DNA from: Chloroflexota bacterium
GTDB lineage: Bacteria; Chloroflexota; UBA6077; FW602-bin22; JAMCWG01
DNA length: 47,326 nt
Direction: 5' to 3'
NCBI GenBank assembly: GCA_023475235.1
Contig: JAMCWG010000122.1
Span: 1-47,326, forward strand
Shown: positions 1 through 8,614 of the stretch, piece by piece
Layout: every line of letters starts with the position of its first letter
Numbering within the stretch: the stretch's first letter is position 1
Notes under the pieces: model-generated
What the model saw: only the letters and a program-made list of their open reading frames with translations
The model's database searches: none
Told to the model about the DNA's origin: nothing
Program-made: the position numbers and the translations under genes

Positions 1-1
1 T

Positions 2-1243
2 CAGCGGGTCAAGCTGAACACCGAGCGCGCCGAGCTGCGGGAGCAGTACGGGCGGAATCTGGCGGAGATCAAGCAGTTGGAGGGGCGCGTCGCCTCCACT
101 CAGAGCACCATTGCCGACCTGGAGCGCGGGCTGAAGGACCGTGGCTCGCTCCAGCGGCGGGAGGGCGAGCTGCAGCGCCTGCTGGACGAAGCGCGCGAGG
201 CGAGCCAGGAGGCCGAGGGCCACGAAGTACGCCGGTCTGATGCGCAGGCGCGGCTGGATGCCGGCGACTACGCCCAGGCTGAGCAACAGCAGCACGCCGA
301 GGTCGTCCGCCAGATAGAGGCGCTGGGATACAATGCCCACGCTCACGAGGAGGCGCGCCAGCGGGCAGCACGCTACGCCAGGTACGAGCAACTGAAGGGC
401 GAGGTAGAGCTGGCGGCGAAGCTCCTCCTCTCCGAACAGCAGGCCCTGAGCCGAGCCGAAGCCGACGCAGAGGGCCGGCGCGCCGACCTGGAGGCGGCAC
501 GGCACCGCCAGGCGCAGCTCGAAGAAGCCCTGGCCGAGCGGCCGTCAGTGGTCCAGGATCTCGCCGCGGCGGAGGCGCAGCGCTATCAGCGGCACCAGGC
601 CTGGTCAGAGGCGCTCGACCGGCGGGGACGCCTCCAGCAGCTCCTCGACCACTGCCGTCACCTCGCCGAGCAGCGGGTGAGCCTGGTCGCCGAGCAGCGG
701 CAACTGGCTGAGGACAAGGCCGTGTACGAAGAGCTGGCCTACGCGTACGGCAAGAACGGCATCCAGGCCATGCTCATCGACGGCGTGCTGCCCGAGCTGG
801 AGCAGGAGGCCAACGCCCTCCTGGACAGGATGACCGAGGGGCATATGCGGGTGCGCTTCGAGACCCAGCGCATGGCCAGGACGCGGGACCAGGTCATCGA
901 GACGCTGGACATCAAGATCGCCGACGAGCTGGGAACGCGGCCGTACGAGCTTTACAGCGGCGGCGAGGCTTTCCGGGCCAACTTCGCCATCCGCGTAGCC
1001 TTGAGCAAGCTGCTGGCGCGGCGGGCGGGCGCGCGCCTGCAGACCCTTATCGTCGACGAGGGGTTCGGGACGCAGGACACCCTCGGACGGGAGCGGCTGG
1101 TGGAGGCGATCAACAGCATCAGTCAGGACTTCGAGCGCATCCTGGTCATCACCCACATCGACGAGCTGAAAGACGCGTTCCCCGTGCGGATCGAGGTGAC
1201 GAAGACCGTCGACGGCTCTCAGTTCAGCGTCAGCTCCGAATAG
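2..1243 (+). CDS. sbcC: SbcC/Rad50-type exonuclease ATPase, C-terminal part (5' truncated by window edge)
   Basis: The reading frame is open from the first bases of the window, so the start and the N-terminal Walker A half lie outside. About 413 codons are visible. The first two thirds are rich in Glu, Arg, Gln and Ala with heptad-like spacing, as expected for the returning arm of a long antiparallel coiled coil. The C-terminal ATPase lobe has the ABC signature (YSGGEAFRANFA, near 952-987) and a Walker B plus D-loop stretch (TLIVDEGFGTQD, near 1045-1080), then an H-loop-like ITHIDEL. SbcC partners with the SbcD nuclease to process DNA ends and hairpins. sbcD would be expected upstream, outside the window. 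The gene converges on the permease gene with only 10 bases between stops. Confidence 0.9.
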   Translation, partial: QRVKLNTERAELREQYGRNLAEIKQLEGRVASTQSTIADLERGLKDRGSLQRREGELQRLLDEAREASQEAEGHEVRRSDAQARLDAGDYAQAEQQQHAEVVRQIEALGYNAHAHEEARQRAARYARYEQLKGEVELAAKLLLSEQQALSRAEADAEGRRADLEAARHRQAQLEEALAERPSVVQDLAAAEAQRYQRHQAWSEALDRRGRLQQLLDHCRHLAEQRVSLVAEQRQLAEDKAVYEELAYAYGKNGIQAMLIDGVLPELEQEANALLDRMTEGHMRVRFETQRMARTRDQVIETLDIKIADELGTRPYELYSGGEAFRANFAIRVALSKLLARRAGARLQTLIVDEGFGTQDTLGRERLVEAINSISQDFERILVITHIDELKDAFPVRIEVTKTVDGSQFSVSSE

Positions 1244-1253
1244 CAGAGACGCC

Positions 1254-2150
1254 CTAGCCTTTGACACCTCCTGCGGTCAGTCCCCGAATGAAATACTGGC
1301 TGATGAAGGCGAAGACGATCAGCATCGGCACAGCCACCAAAGACGCTCCACCCAGAATCTCTCCCCAACGCATCTCGAAAGCACCCATCATCGTCGCTAG
1401 CCCAAAGGGGACCGTCCGGTTCGCGTCCGAGGAGATCAGCAACAGGGCGAAGGTATAGTCCGTCCACGAAACGATGAAAGCGAAGACGCCAGCGGTGACC
1501 ATTCCGGGCCACGCCAGCGGAAACAGCACGTGGCGGAGCGCCTGCAACCGGGTGGCCCCGTCGACCAGCGCGCTTTCCTCAATCTCTACGGGCACCGTCT
1601 TGAAAAAGCCCCAAAGCAGCCATACCCCGAAGGGAAGTCCGATGGAGATATGGCTGATGATCAGGCTGAGAAGCGTATCGTCTATGCCCAACGAGGTAAA
1701 GATGGCGAACAACGGTATACCCAGAAGCATAGGGGGCAGCATATAGCCGACGAGCACCAGACGCAGGACGAAGAACAGGCCCGGTATGGGAAAGCGTACC
1801 AGCACATAGCTCATCAGAGAGGCGGCGAATACCGTGATCACCGTAGCTAAGACTGCGACGATAAAGCTATTGACATACCAGCGGGGAAAGTTGGTGGCTG
1901 TGAATAGACGGCCAAAATACTCCAGCGTGAACGGGCCCGGAATCAGGCTGGGATTGGGCGTAAAGAACACGGCAGGGTGCCGCACTGCCGAGACCAGCAT
2001 CCAGTATATAGGGAAGAGGGATACAAGCGTGACGCCAACGGCTAGCACGACCAGCCCAGCCAGAGCGATTGTCTTGCGGCGCGCTCCCGAAAGCAGGCTC
2101 ACACGGGGCGCGGCAGTCACCAGTACGGGGATTTCACTGCTGCTGTTCAT
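1254..2150 (-). CDS. ABC carbohydrate transporter permease, MalG/CUT1 type
   Basis: 298 residues, the usual length for the second permease of a CUT1 sugar importer. Six hydrophobic segments are visible, the first near residues 28-50. The cytoplasmic EAA loop that docks the ATPase is near residue 193 (ESALVDGATRLQALRHVLFP). The start overlaps the end of the upstream permease gene by 4 bases, indicating translational coupling. It is the last gene of the minus-strand unit binding protein 2, binding protein 1, permease, permease. No MsmK/UgpC-like ATPase follows, because the next gene is convergent sbcC, so the ATPase must be encoded elsewhere. Substrate is unknown; a sugar or sugar derivative is inferred from the family. 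Confidence 0.92.
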   Translation of the reverse strand: MNSSSEIPVLVTAAPRVSLLSGARRKTIALAGLVVLAVGVTLVSLFPIYWMLVSAVRHPAVFFTPNPSLIPGPFTLEYFGRLFTATNFPRWYVNSFIVAVLATVITVFAASLMSYVLVRFPIPGLFFVLRLVLVGYMLPPMLLGIPLFAIFTSLGIDDTLLSLIISHISIGLPFGVWLLWGFFKTVPVEIEESALVDGATRLQALRHVLFPLAWPGMVTAGVFAFIVSWTDYTFALLLISSDANRTVPFGLATMMGAFEMRWGEILGGASLVAVPMLIVFAFISQYFIRGLTAGGVKG

Positions 2151-3010
2151 GCTTCCTCCAGGCGGAACATCTTGAAGTAGACCAGTGCGCCAGCCAGCAT
2201 TATGACCAGGCTCAGCGTGGCGACGGCCGTCCCTTCTCCCACCTGGTTCAGTTGAAACGTCTTTACGTATGCCAGAATAGGAAGGTTCTCAGTCATTTGC
2301 AGCGGCCCGCCGCCGGTGAGCAGCCAGATCTGGTCGAACTTGTTGAACATCCAAATGCCCCGCAGCAGGATGATGATCGCTACCACCGGCTTGAGCACTG
2401 GAAGAGTGATGCTTATGAAGCGTTGCCACGCGCTGGCCCCATCGATCATCGCGCTTTCGTACAGCTCGTCCGGCACGGTCTGCAGGGCGGCCAGAAACAC
2501 CAGCGCCACGAATGGCATCCAGGCCCACACGCTGACGAGGATCACCGTCGGCATCGCCCAGCCCACCGAGAACCACTCGATGGACGGCAGGCCGACGGCC
2601 CGAAAGATAGCATTGACGATGCCCAACTGGGGCTGCAGCATCCAACGCCAGGTCAGAGCCACAACCACGCTGGGAATGATATACGGCACAACAGTGGCAC
2701 CCCTGACGAGGTTCCGGCCTCGGAAGTTGTTGTGCAGTACCAGCGCCACACCGATGCCGATGACGGTCTGAAACAGCACGCAAGCTACCGTGTAGACGAT
2801 GTTGTTCCAGGCTGCATTCCAGAACCTCGGCTGCTGGGCCAGCGTCACAAAATTGCCGAGCCCGATGAATACCGGCTCGTCGATAAACGTGGACATCTTG
2901 TAGAGGCTAAGGCGGACAGCCATCGCTGCCGGCACCAGAATGGTGACCGCGAATAGGATCATTCCAGGAGCAAGAAATGCTGTGATCAGCCATTTTTCTC
3001 GTCGGATCAA
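2147..3010 (-). CDS. ABC carbohydrate transporter permease, MalF/UgpA type
   Basis: First permease of the CUT1 importer, about 287 residues from the chosen start. Hydrophobic segments begin near residue 9 (LITAFLAPGMILFAVTILVP). The EAA loop (YESAMIDGASAWQRF) sits in the C-terminal third. I chose TTG at 3010 because a GGAAGG ribosome site lies 9 bases upstream (3020-3025). The frame stays open to a GTG at 3064, but that would add 18 Cys-rich residues with no good ribosome site and would run toward the hairpin. It overlaps the downstream permease by 4 bases. A strong hairpin at 3077-3119 separates it from the binding-protein gene and should lower its expression relative to the lipoprotein. Confidence 0.9.
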   Translation of the reverse strand: MIRREKWLITAFLAPGMILFAVTILVPAAMAVRLSLYKMSTFIDEPVFIGLGNFVTLAQQPRFWNAAWNNIVYTVACVLFQTVIGIGVALVLHNNFRGRNLVRGATVVPYIIPSVVVALTWRWMLQPQLGIVNAIFRAVGLPSIEWFSVGWAMPTVILVSVWAWMPFVALVFLAALQTVPDELYESAMIDGASAWQRFISITLPVLKPVVAIIILLRGIWMFNKFDQIWLLTGGGPLQMTENLPILAYVKTFQLNQVGEGTAVATLSLVIMLAGALVYFKMFRLEEA

Positions 3011-3076
3011 GCTAACCGTCCTTCCAAAAGGGCAGGCATAGCAGAGGAGGGTTCCCCTTGCCACCCCATCGCTGCG

Positions 3077-3119
3077 GGCGCAGGGACGCGAGAGATAGCC
3101 ATCCTCGCGTCCCTGCGCC
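3077..3119 (-). terminator. Hairpin between binding protein 1 and permease genes
   Basis: A perfect 16-base stem (3077-3092 with 3104-3119) and an 11-base loop lie 22 bases after the binding-protein stop. There is no strong U-run, so partial termination or 3'-end protection of the binding-protein message is more likely than full termination. A degraded copy of the same hairpin follows binding protein 2 at about 4889-4930. Confidence 0.6.
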
Positions 3120-3141
3120 GCTACCGTGCTACAGTATACCG

Positions 3142-4443
3142 TTACTTCTTGATCAAATCGCGTATCTTCTTAGCTGCTTCGTCCACCGCTTGATCAGGAG
3201 GCACGTTCTTCAGCACCACACTCTGCGCCATATCCTTGATGATTCCAGCGTTCAACACCTCGCCAGGGCGCGCATCGGGGCCTGGCCCCTGGGTATCGAC
3301 CGAGCTGAGAATGCTGTTCGTCACCAGGTCGTACTGGGGTTGGATGGCTGAATCCCAGAATCGCTTGGCGTCGGCAGAATCGCGGTATTTGGGATCATTG
3401 AAGGTCGATTTCTGTGTAGGCAGGAGATGGGCGGCCAGTGTTGACTCGAACTCGGCCATCTTGTTCTGTGCAAACCAGGCCAGGAATTCCTTGGCGGCCT
3501 TCGAGTTGGGGCCCTTCGGCACGATGAAGCCGTCATACCCGAAGCCGGCGGCGGCCTGCTTGCCGTCCTTGGTCGGAAATCCGATGACTTGGAACTTATC
3601 CAGCAAGTCGGGCGAGTTGTCCTTCATGTAGTGCACCAAACGGCCCGCGTACGGAGCAATGGCGACGCGCCCGGTGGCGAACAGGCTTAGCATCTCGGAG
3701 TAGCCAGCCGCCTCCGTCCCCGGCGGCGAGTACTGGTAGAGCTCCTTCCAGAAGTTAAGCGCTTCGACCGCCTTCGGCTTTATCTCGGGCGAATCGAGGA
3801 TCACATTCCAGTCTTTATCGAATATCTGGACGCCATTGCTCCACAGCATCGGCGACCATAGGAAGCTGTTGCAGCCGTTTTCGCCCATGCACAAGACGAT
3901 GCCGTAACGGTCCTTCTCTGTCAGCGCCTTGGCTACTTTCAACAGATCGTCCCATGTCTTGGGTACGGCCAGCCCCTTTTCCTTCAACAGGTCGGTGCGG
4001 ATGTACAGCACGCCGACATTGTAATCGTACGGGAGCCACCAGACTTTGTCCTGGTAAGGGAAGAGGATCTTGGGCAGGTAATCGTCCCGGCCAAACTTGT
4101 TGATTATATCGTCCATAGGCTCGAGCTGGTTCCTGGCCGCCAGCATAGTAACGTGGCCGATGTAGCCATCGGTGGCCAGATCGTATGGTCGCCCGCTGCT
4201 GATGGAGGCTTGCAGCTTCGGCCACAGGTCGACGTCGGGCATAGACTCAACTTGGATGTCCACGCCCGTCTTCTGTTTGTATTCGGCAACCGTGTCATTG
4301 ATGAACTTGACCAGCCTTGGGTCAGTCTCGTACCAGCCGAACTTCAGCACTGCCGGCTTCTGCGCCAACTGGCAACTGGGTAACACAGCTATGCCGATAA
4401 TGACAAGTAGTGCCGCAACAAAGAATACACTATTACGGGTCAC
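3142..4443 (-). CDS. Extracellular solute-binding lipoprotein, family 1 (CUT1 sugar importer), copy 1
   Basis: 433 residues. A lipoprotein signal runs over residues 1-24 with lipobox VLPSC and Cys24 as the lipidation site. The mature part is a family-1 periplasmic-type binding protein (MalE/UgpB-like fold), and it carries the family stretch SLFATGRVAIAPYAG. The start is GTG at 4443 with AAGGAG 8 bases upstream. It is a close paralogue of the next upstream gene at 4955-6259: the last 30 or so residues are almost identical (VLKNVPPDQAVDEAAKKIRD in both). It should capture a carbohydrate for the two permeases downstream. A sigma70-like promoter lies about 290 bases upstream, giving a long leader. 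Confidence 0.92.
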   Translation of the reverse strand: MTRNSVFFVAALLVIIGIAVLPSCQLAQKPAVLKFGWYETDPRLVKFINDTVAEYKQKTGVDIQVESMPDVDLWPKLQASISSGRPYDLATDGYIGHVTMLAARNQLEPMDDIINKFGRDDYLPKILFPYQDKVWWLPYDYNVGVLYIRTDLLKEKGLAVPKTWDDLLKVAKALTEKDRYGIVLCMGENGCNSFLWSPMLWSNGVQIFDKDWNVILDSPEIKPKAVEALNFWKELYQYSPPGTEAAGYSEMLSLFATGRVAIAPYAGRLVHYMKDNSPDLLDKFQVIGFPTKDGKQAAAGFGYDGFIVPKGPNSKAAKEFLAWFAQNKMAEFESTLAAHLLPTQKSTFNDPKYRDSADAKRFWDSAIQPQYDLVTNSILSSVDTQGPGPDARPGEVLNAGIIKDMAQSVVLKNVPPDQAVDEAAKKIRDLIKK

Positions 4444-4726
4444 GACCTAAACTCCTTCTTCGGCTCAGTTTCCATTCTTGATCGGTGCCTGGACCCGCGA
4501 CGACGGCGAGTTCAGCCGCCCCTGTCGCCACGACTTAAGCTCTTATGTCAACCGCTTGCCCGTTGCCCCCTTTCCGATCCGTAGCGCCATCCGGCGTACC
4601 TTGGCTCGCCAACAATGGCGCCGTCCCGTTCCACTTTCTGGCCGTCTTCCCCGACTCTCGTGGCGGCCCACTCCCGTCCTCGATGGGGCCGCATCGATAC
4701 TAGCAGCGCGGCCTACGGCTCTAACT

Positions 4727-4754
4727 TATATACTTCACTCTCATCGTTTGTCAA
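4727..4754 (-). promoter_or_regulatory. Sigma70-like promoter for binding protein 1 and permeases
   Basis: On the minus strand: TTGACA (4749-4754), 16-base spacer, TATATA (4727-4732). The -35 is a perfect consensus. Predicted start near 4720, leaving a leader of about 277 bases before the GTG at 4443. Confidence 0.6.
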
Positions 4755-4847
4755 GCAAGAGCAAAAAGAGCTTTCCATCAACAATCGTTGGTGTCGCCAG
4801 CAAGACGATACCAATGATTGTCGATAGAACCGTCCTTCCAATAGAGC

Positions 4848-4880
4848 AGGGTGGCAAAGGAATTCCCCCTTTGCCACCCT
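4848..4880 (-). terminator. Hairpin downstream of binding protein 2
   Basis: Perfect 13-base stem (4848-4860 with 4868-4880) and a 7-base loop. Together with the imperfect hairpin at 4889-4930 it probably ends the binding protein 2 transcript. Only one arm of this stem survives in the matching place after copy 1 (about 3048-3066). Confidence 0.6.
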
Positions 4881-4954
4881 GTAGCTATGGGCACGGGGAC
4901 GCGGGAGGTAGCGAGCCTCGCGTCCCTGCGGCGCTATCGTGCTGCGGTATACCG

Positions 4955-6259
4955 TTACTGCTTGATCAAATCGCGTATCTTCTTAGCTGCTTCGTCCACC
5001 GCCTGGTCAGGAGGCACGTTCTTCAGCACCACGCTCTGTGCCAAGTCCTTGATCACACCGGCGTTTACCACGGTGCCCGGCCGCCAGTCAAAGTAGGGAC
5101 CCGATCCCTCCATCGCACAAGCCCGAGGGCCACGTTCGGCAAGCAGGTCGTATTGAGGCTTGATCGCCGAGTCCCAGAAACGCTTCGTATCCGGATGGTC
5201 GCGATACTTTGGATCGTCCAGAACAGCTTTCCGGGTGGGCAAGAGATGTACCGCCAGCGTCGCGTTGAACTCAGCCATCTTATGTTCGGTGAACCACGCC
5301 AGAAACTCTTTGGCCGCCTTGGAGTTGGGCCCTTTTGGAACGATGAACCCATCGCCGTAGCCCGATGCTTTCGCCCGCTTGCCATCTTTTGACGGGTACC
5401 CAATTACCAGAAACTTGTCCAGCAGATCAGGCGATTTGTCCTGCATATAGTGGATCATGCGCCCGGCATAAGGAGCGATGGCCACCCGCCCGGTAGCAAA
5501 CAGACTCAGCATCTCGCTGTAACCGGCCGCTTCCTGCCCGGGCGGCATATACTTGTACAGCTCTTTCCAGAAATTCAGCGCCTCGACCGCTTTCTGCTTC
5601 ATCTCGGGGGAATCAAGGATTACGTTCCAGTCTTTGTCGAAGGCGTCAAAACCGTCGCAAAACATGATTGGAGACCATAGGAAGTCGTTGCACCCGTTTT
5701 CTCCAATGCACAGAACGATGCCGTAGCGGTCCTTCTCCTTGTCCGTGAGCGCCTTGGCGACGGTCAGCATCTCATCCCAGCTTTTCGGCGGATTCAGTCC
5801 CTTCTCTTTCAAGAGGTCTGACCGTACAAACAGAAGACTGACGTTGTAATCGTATGGCACCCACCAGTTCTTGCCGTGGATCTCCAATAAGTTATATGGC
5901 AGAAAGTCACCGAACTTGGCAATTATGTCATCCACTGGTTCCAGTTGGTTCTTTTCGGCCAGGGTCGCGATGTACATAATGTAAGAAGCTGTCGCCAGGT
6001 CATATGGGCGACCCGCGCTGATAGATGCCTGAATCTTTGGCCACAGGTCTGTCTCGGGCATCGATTCGATCTGGATCTCCACACCCGTCTTCTGCTGGTA
6101 CTCGGCGACGGTGTCGTTGATGAACTTCATCAGTTTTGGGTCAGTCTCACTCCAGGCAAACTTCAGTGCACTTGGCTTCTGTGCCACTTGGCAACCCGGC
6201 AAGACCAGCGCTACGCTGAGGAACACCGCCACAACTAGAAGCACGCCCTTGGGTCTCAT
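4955..6259 (-). CDS. Extracellular solute-binding lipoprotein, family 1, copy 2
   Basis: 434 residues, paralogue of the gene at 3142-4443. The lipoprotein signal ends in VLPGC with Cys23 as lipidation site. Start ATG at 6259 with GGAGG about 9 bases upstream. Most of the protein aligns with copy 1 without gaps (both contain DPxLxKFINDTVAEY-type and SLFATGRVAIAPYAGR stretches). Differences concentrate in the middle and in a short insert near residue 375 (ERGPRACAMEGSGP) replacing a shorter stretch in copy 1. The duplication includes 3' flanking sequence, so it arose as a tandem DNA duplication. The two proteins probably deliver related but different sugars to one permease pair (inference). Confidence 0.92.
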   Translation of the reverse strand: MRPKGVLLVVAVFLSVALVLPGCQVAQKPSALKFAWSETDPKLMKFINDTVAEYQQKTGVEIQIESMPETDLWPKIQASISAGRPYDLATASYIMYIATLAEKNQLEPVDDIIAKFGDFLPYNLLEIHGKNWWVPYDYNVSLLFVRSDLLKEKGLNPPKSWDEMLTVAKALTDKEKDRYGIVLCIGENGCNDFLWSPIMFCDGFDAFDKDWNVILDSPEMKQKAVEALNFWKELYKYMPPGQEAAGYSEMLSLFATGRVAIAPYAGRMIHYMQDKSPDLLDKFLVIGYPSKDGKRAKASGYGDGFIVPKGPNSKAAKEFLAWFTEHKMAEFNATLAVHLLPTRKAVLDDPKYRDHPDTKRFWDSAIKPQYDLLAERGPRACAMEGSGPYFDWRPGTVVNAGVIKDLAQSVVLKNVPPDQAVDEAAKKIRDLIKQ

Positions 6260-6424
6260 AGCCTCGCCTCCTCCATCAGAGACAGTCCAGCAGGCTGTCC
6301 TACATCATCGTAGTCTCGACAACACTGTCACGCTCGATCAACTTTCGCCGCTTTCCATCACCTCACTTTTCCAATTACACAACTCATACTACACCCCCTG
6401 CCTCCCCATTGGATACACCCAGAC

Positions 6425-6436
6425 CTAGTATACTAG
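6425..6436. promoter_or_regulatory. Perfect palindrome, possible operator upstream of binding protein 2
   Basis: CTAGTATACTAG is self-complementary over 12 bases and lies 3 bases from a perfect minus-strand -35 hexamer TTGACA (6439-6444). No good -10 sits 17 bases further on, so the palindrome could be the site of a regulator. The distance to the start at 6259 is about 170 bases. Confidence 0.4.
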
Positions 6437-6630
6437 AATGTCAAGGGCAATCCCAACCATTCTTTCGCTCATTAATTTAGCATATATCATAAATGTCCAC
6501 GCCTTCTCTCGACCCGTGCCGCAAGCACGTCCTGTCCTATGACAAGTTCCTCACAGCCTACGGCAACGATCGAGGATGAAAGCGGCAGTCATTTTCGTGT
6601 CGGGACACCGACGAAGAGTCAGCCATCTGC

Positions 6631-6660
6631 TTGACAGTCCTACCGCAAAAGCTGTACTTT
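6631..6660 (+). promoter_or_regulatory. Sigma70-like promoter for aldehyde:ferredoxin oxidoreductase gene
   Basis: TTGACA (6631-6636), 18-base spacer, TACTTT (6655-6660). Predicted start near 6667, about 47 bases before the ATG at 6714. Confidence 0.55.
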
Positions 6661-6713
6661 CTCGCTGTCCTGCATCTGCCACGACGCAGCGTTTCGCACT
6701 TGAGAGGTGAAGC

Positions 6714-8603
6714 ATGTCTAATAGCACCGTGCCCGGTTATGCCGGCAAGTTCCTGCGCGTGGACCTGACGAGCGAGCGCATCACCGAAGAGACCTTCGAC
6801 GAAGCCACCCTCCGGCAATGGGTCGGCGGCGCCGGCATCGGCGCCAGAATCCTCTACGAGGAAGTGCCGCCCGGCGTCGAGTGGTCCGACCCGGCCAACC
6901 GTATCATCATCGCCTCCGGCCCACTCGCCGCCACCCGGTTGGCCGGCAGCGGCACCTACTCGGTGGCTACCAAGGGCCCTCTCACCAACGGCGCCGTCCT
7001 CTCCCAGGCCAACGGCTTCTTCGGCGCCTTCCTGAAATTTTCCGGCTTCGACGGGATCATCCTGCAGGGTGCCGCTTCCCGCTGGCTGTACCTGCACATC
7101 CACGACGGCGTGGCCGAGTTGAAGGACGCCGGCCCGCTCGTGGGGCAGGATACGTGGCAGATGCAGGACAGCATCACCACTGCCCTCGGTAAGAAAGAGT
7201 CCGACGTCAGTGTTGTCGGCATTGGCCCGGCGGGCGAGAACCTGGTGAAGTTCGCGGCCATCGCCGGCGACAAGGGCCACGTCGCCGGACACAACGGCAC
7301 CGGAGCAGTGCTGGGATCGAAGAAGCTGAAGGCCATTGTCGCCGAGCGAGGCAAGGCCAGAGTGGTGGTCAAAGACAGCAAACGACTGGCCGAGCTCGCC
7401 AAAGAGATCATCGAGTTCTGCCGTGACCAGCCCGACGCCATCGGCCTTTACGAATGGGGCACCAGCATGGTCCTGTCGCCAGCCCATGCGGGCGGCTGGC
7501 TGCCCGTCAAGAACTACACCACGAACCTGTTTCCCTACACCGAGCCCTTCATGGGTGAGAACTTCCGCAAAACGCACCCCATCAAACGCAATCCCTGCTG
7601 GGCCTGCCCCACCACCCACCTGCACATGATGGAGATCACCGAGGGCCCCCACAAAGGGTTCGTGGGCGAGGAGCCAGAGTATGAGCAGTGGGCGGCCTGG
7701 GGACCGCAGATCGGCGTCACCGATCCCGATATGGCTTTCGTCCTCAGCAACACGGTGGACCGGCTGGGCATCGAGACCAACGAGGCGGGCTGGGTGGCGG
7801 GCTTCGTGATGGAGTGCTACGAGAAAGGAATCCTCACCAAGGAGGACCTGGGCGGCCTGGAGGCGACCTGGGGCAACGGCGAGGCTGTCCTCAGCTTGCT
7901 GCACATGATTGCCCGCCGCGAGGGGATCGGCGACCTCCTGGCAGAGGGCGTCATGCGCGCCGCTCAGAAGCTGGGCGGCAACGCGCCGCAGATGGCCATC
8001 TATACGCTGAAAGGTACCACGCCGCGCGGCCACGACCACCGCGGCCGTTGGAGCGAGATGGTGGACACCTCATTCTCCAACACCGGCACCATCGAGAGCG
8101 GCATCCCCACTTACATCGACGAGTTCGGCGTGGACCCCCGCTTCAACGCTTTCGACCCCGACGCGGTGGTCGATATGCAGACCAGGATCAAGGGCCGGAT
8201 GGTCTTCATCGACAGCCTGGGAGTGTGCCACTTCTGCCTGCGCTGCTACCTGCGCACGATCGTCGAGGCCCTCAACGCCGCCACCGGCTGGGATATGACC
8301 TTCGACGAGGCAGTGACAATGGGACGCAAGGTGGTCCATCTGCTGCGCGCCTTCAACCTGCGGCACGGCATCAGCCCCGAGATGGACGCGCCGTCACCCC
8401 GGTACGGCTCGACGCCGGTCGACGGCCCCGCATCGGGGGTGGCCATCGGCCCCCATTGGGCGCACATTCGGGCGGCCTACTACGAGAAAATGGGGTGGGA
8501 CGCCGAGGGCCGGCCGACGCCGGAGACCCTCGGCCGGTACGGGCTGACCCAGGCCATTCGTGACCTGTACCCGGAGCAGCCCGTATCGACGTCCTCCAGT
8601 TGA
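6714..8603 (+). CDS. aor: Aldehyde:ferredoxin oxidoreductase family protein (tungsten/molybdenum bis-pterin)
   Basis: 629 residues, the normal length for the AFOR family, which oxidises aldehydes to carboxylates (or other carbonyls) with ferredoxin as acceptor. The N-terminal domain holds the pterin-binding framework (GGAGIGARILYEE, GPLTNG). Cofactor motifs are DRLGIE (residues 349-354) and DSLGVC (500-505). The cluster motif reads Cys295-x2-Cys298-x3-His302 plus Cys505, so the third cysteine of the usual CxxCxxxC is His. A second CxxC follows (Cys508, Cys511). Start ATG at 6714 with AGGTG just upstream. It is monocistronic on the plus strand with no ferredoxin or cofactor gene beside it. The physiological substrate cannot be deduced. 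Confidence 0.9.
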   Translation: MSNSTVPGYAGKFLRVDLTSERITEETFDEATLRQWVGGAGIGARILYEEVPPGVEWSDPANRIIIASGPLAATRLAGSGTYSVATKGPLTNGAVLSQANGFFGAFLKFSGFDGIILQGAASRWLYLHIHDGVAELKDAGPLVGQDTWQMQDSITTALGKKESDVSVVGIGPAGENLVKFAAIAGDKGHVAGHNGTGAVLGSKKLKAIVAERGKARVVVKDSKRLAELAKEIIEFCRDQPDAIGLYEWGTSMVLSPAHAGGWLPVKNYTTNLFPYTEPFMGENFRKTHPIKRNPCWACPTTHLHMMEITEGPHKGFVGEEPEYEQWAAWGPQIGVTDPDMAFVLSNTVDRLGIETNEAGWVAGFVMECYEKGILTKEDLGGLEATWGNGEAVLSLLHMIARREGIGDLLAEGVMRAAQKLGGNAPQMAIYTLKGTTPRGHDHRGRWSEMVDTSFSNTGTIESGIPTYIDEFGVDPRFNAFDPDAVVDMQTRIKGRMVFIDSLGVCHFCLRCYLRTIVEALNAATGWDMTFDEAVTMGRKVVHLLRAFNLRHGISPEMDAPSPRYGSTPVDGPASGVAIGPHWAHIRAAYYEKMGWDAEGRPTPETLGRYGLTQAIRDLYPEQPVSTSSS

Positions 8604-8614
8604 GCGGGAGGTGC

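Larger units (their letters stand above)
4444..4954. other. Intergenic region between the two duplicated binding-protein genes
   Basis: 511 bases without a credible gene. Reading on the minus strand it holds the tail of copy 2 with two hairpins (4889-4930 and 4848-4880), a 14-base remnant identical to the permease ribosome-site region (4828-4841 matches 3014-3027), a sigma70-like promoter at 4727-4754, and then about 275 bases of leader before copy 1. I recognise no known riboswitch in the leader. Confidence 0.6.
6260..6713. other. Intergenic region between divergent binding protein 2 and aldehyde oxidoreductase genes
   Basis: 454 bases. It is AT-richer than its surroundings around 6420-6500. 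It contains a 12-base palindrome at 6425-6436 next to a minus-strand TTGACA (6439-6444), probably part of the binding protein 2 control region, and a plus-strand promoter at 6631-6660. I see no molybdenum or tungsten cofactor riboswitch that I can support. Confidence 0.5.

Noticed and set aside
6537-6713. Molybdenum/tungsten cofactor riboswitch upstream of the aldehyde oxidoreductase gene
   Set aside because: The predicted leader is only about 47 bases after the promoter at 6631, too short, and I could not find the conserved riboswitch core.
6558-8039. Long minus-strand open frame opposite the aldehyde oxidoreductase gene
   Set aside because: Antisense shadow. The plus-strand product has clear family motifs, and the minus frame does not.
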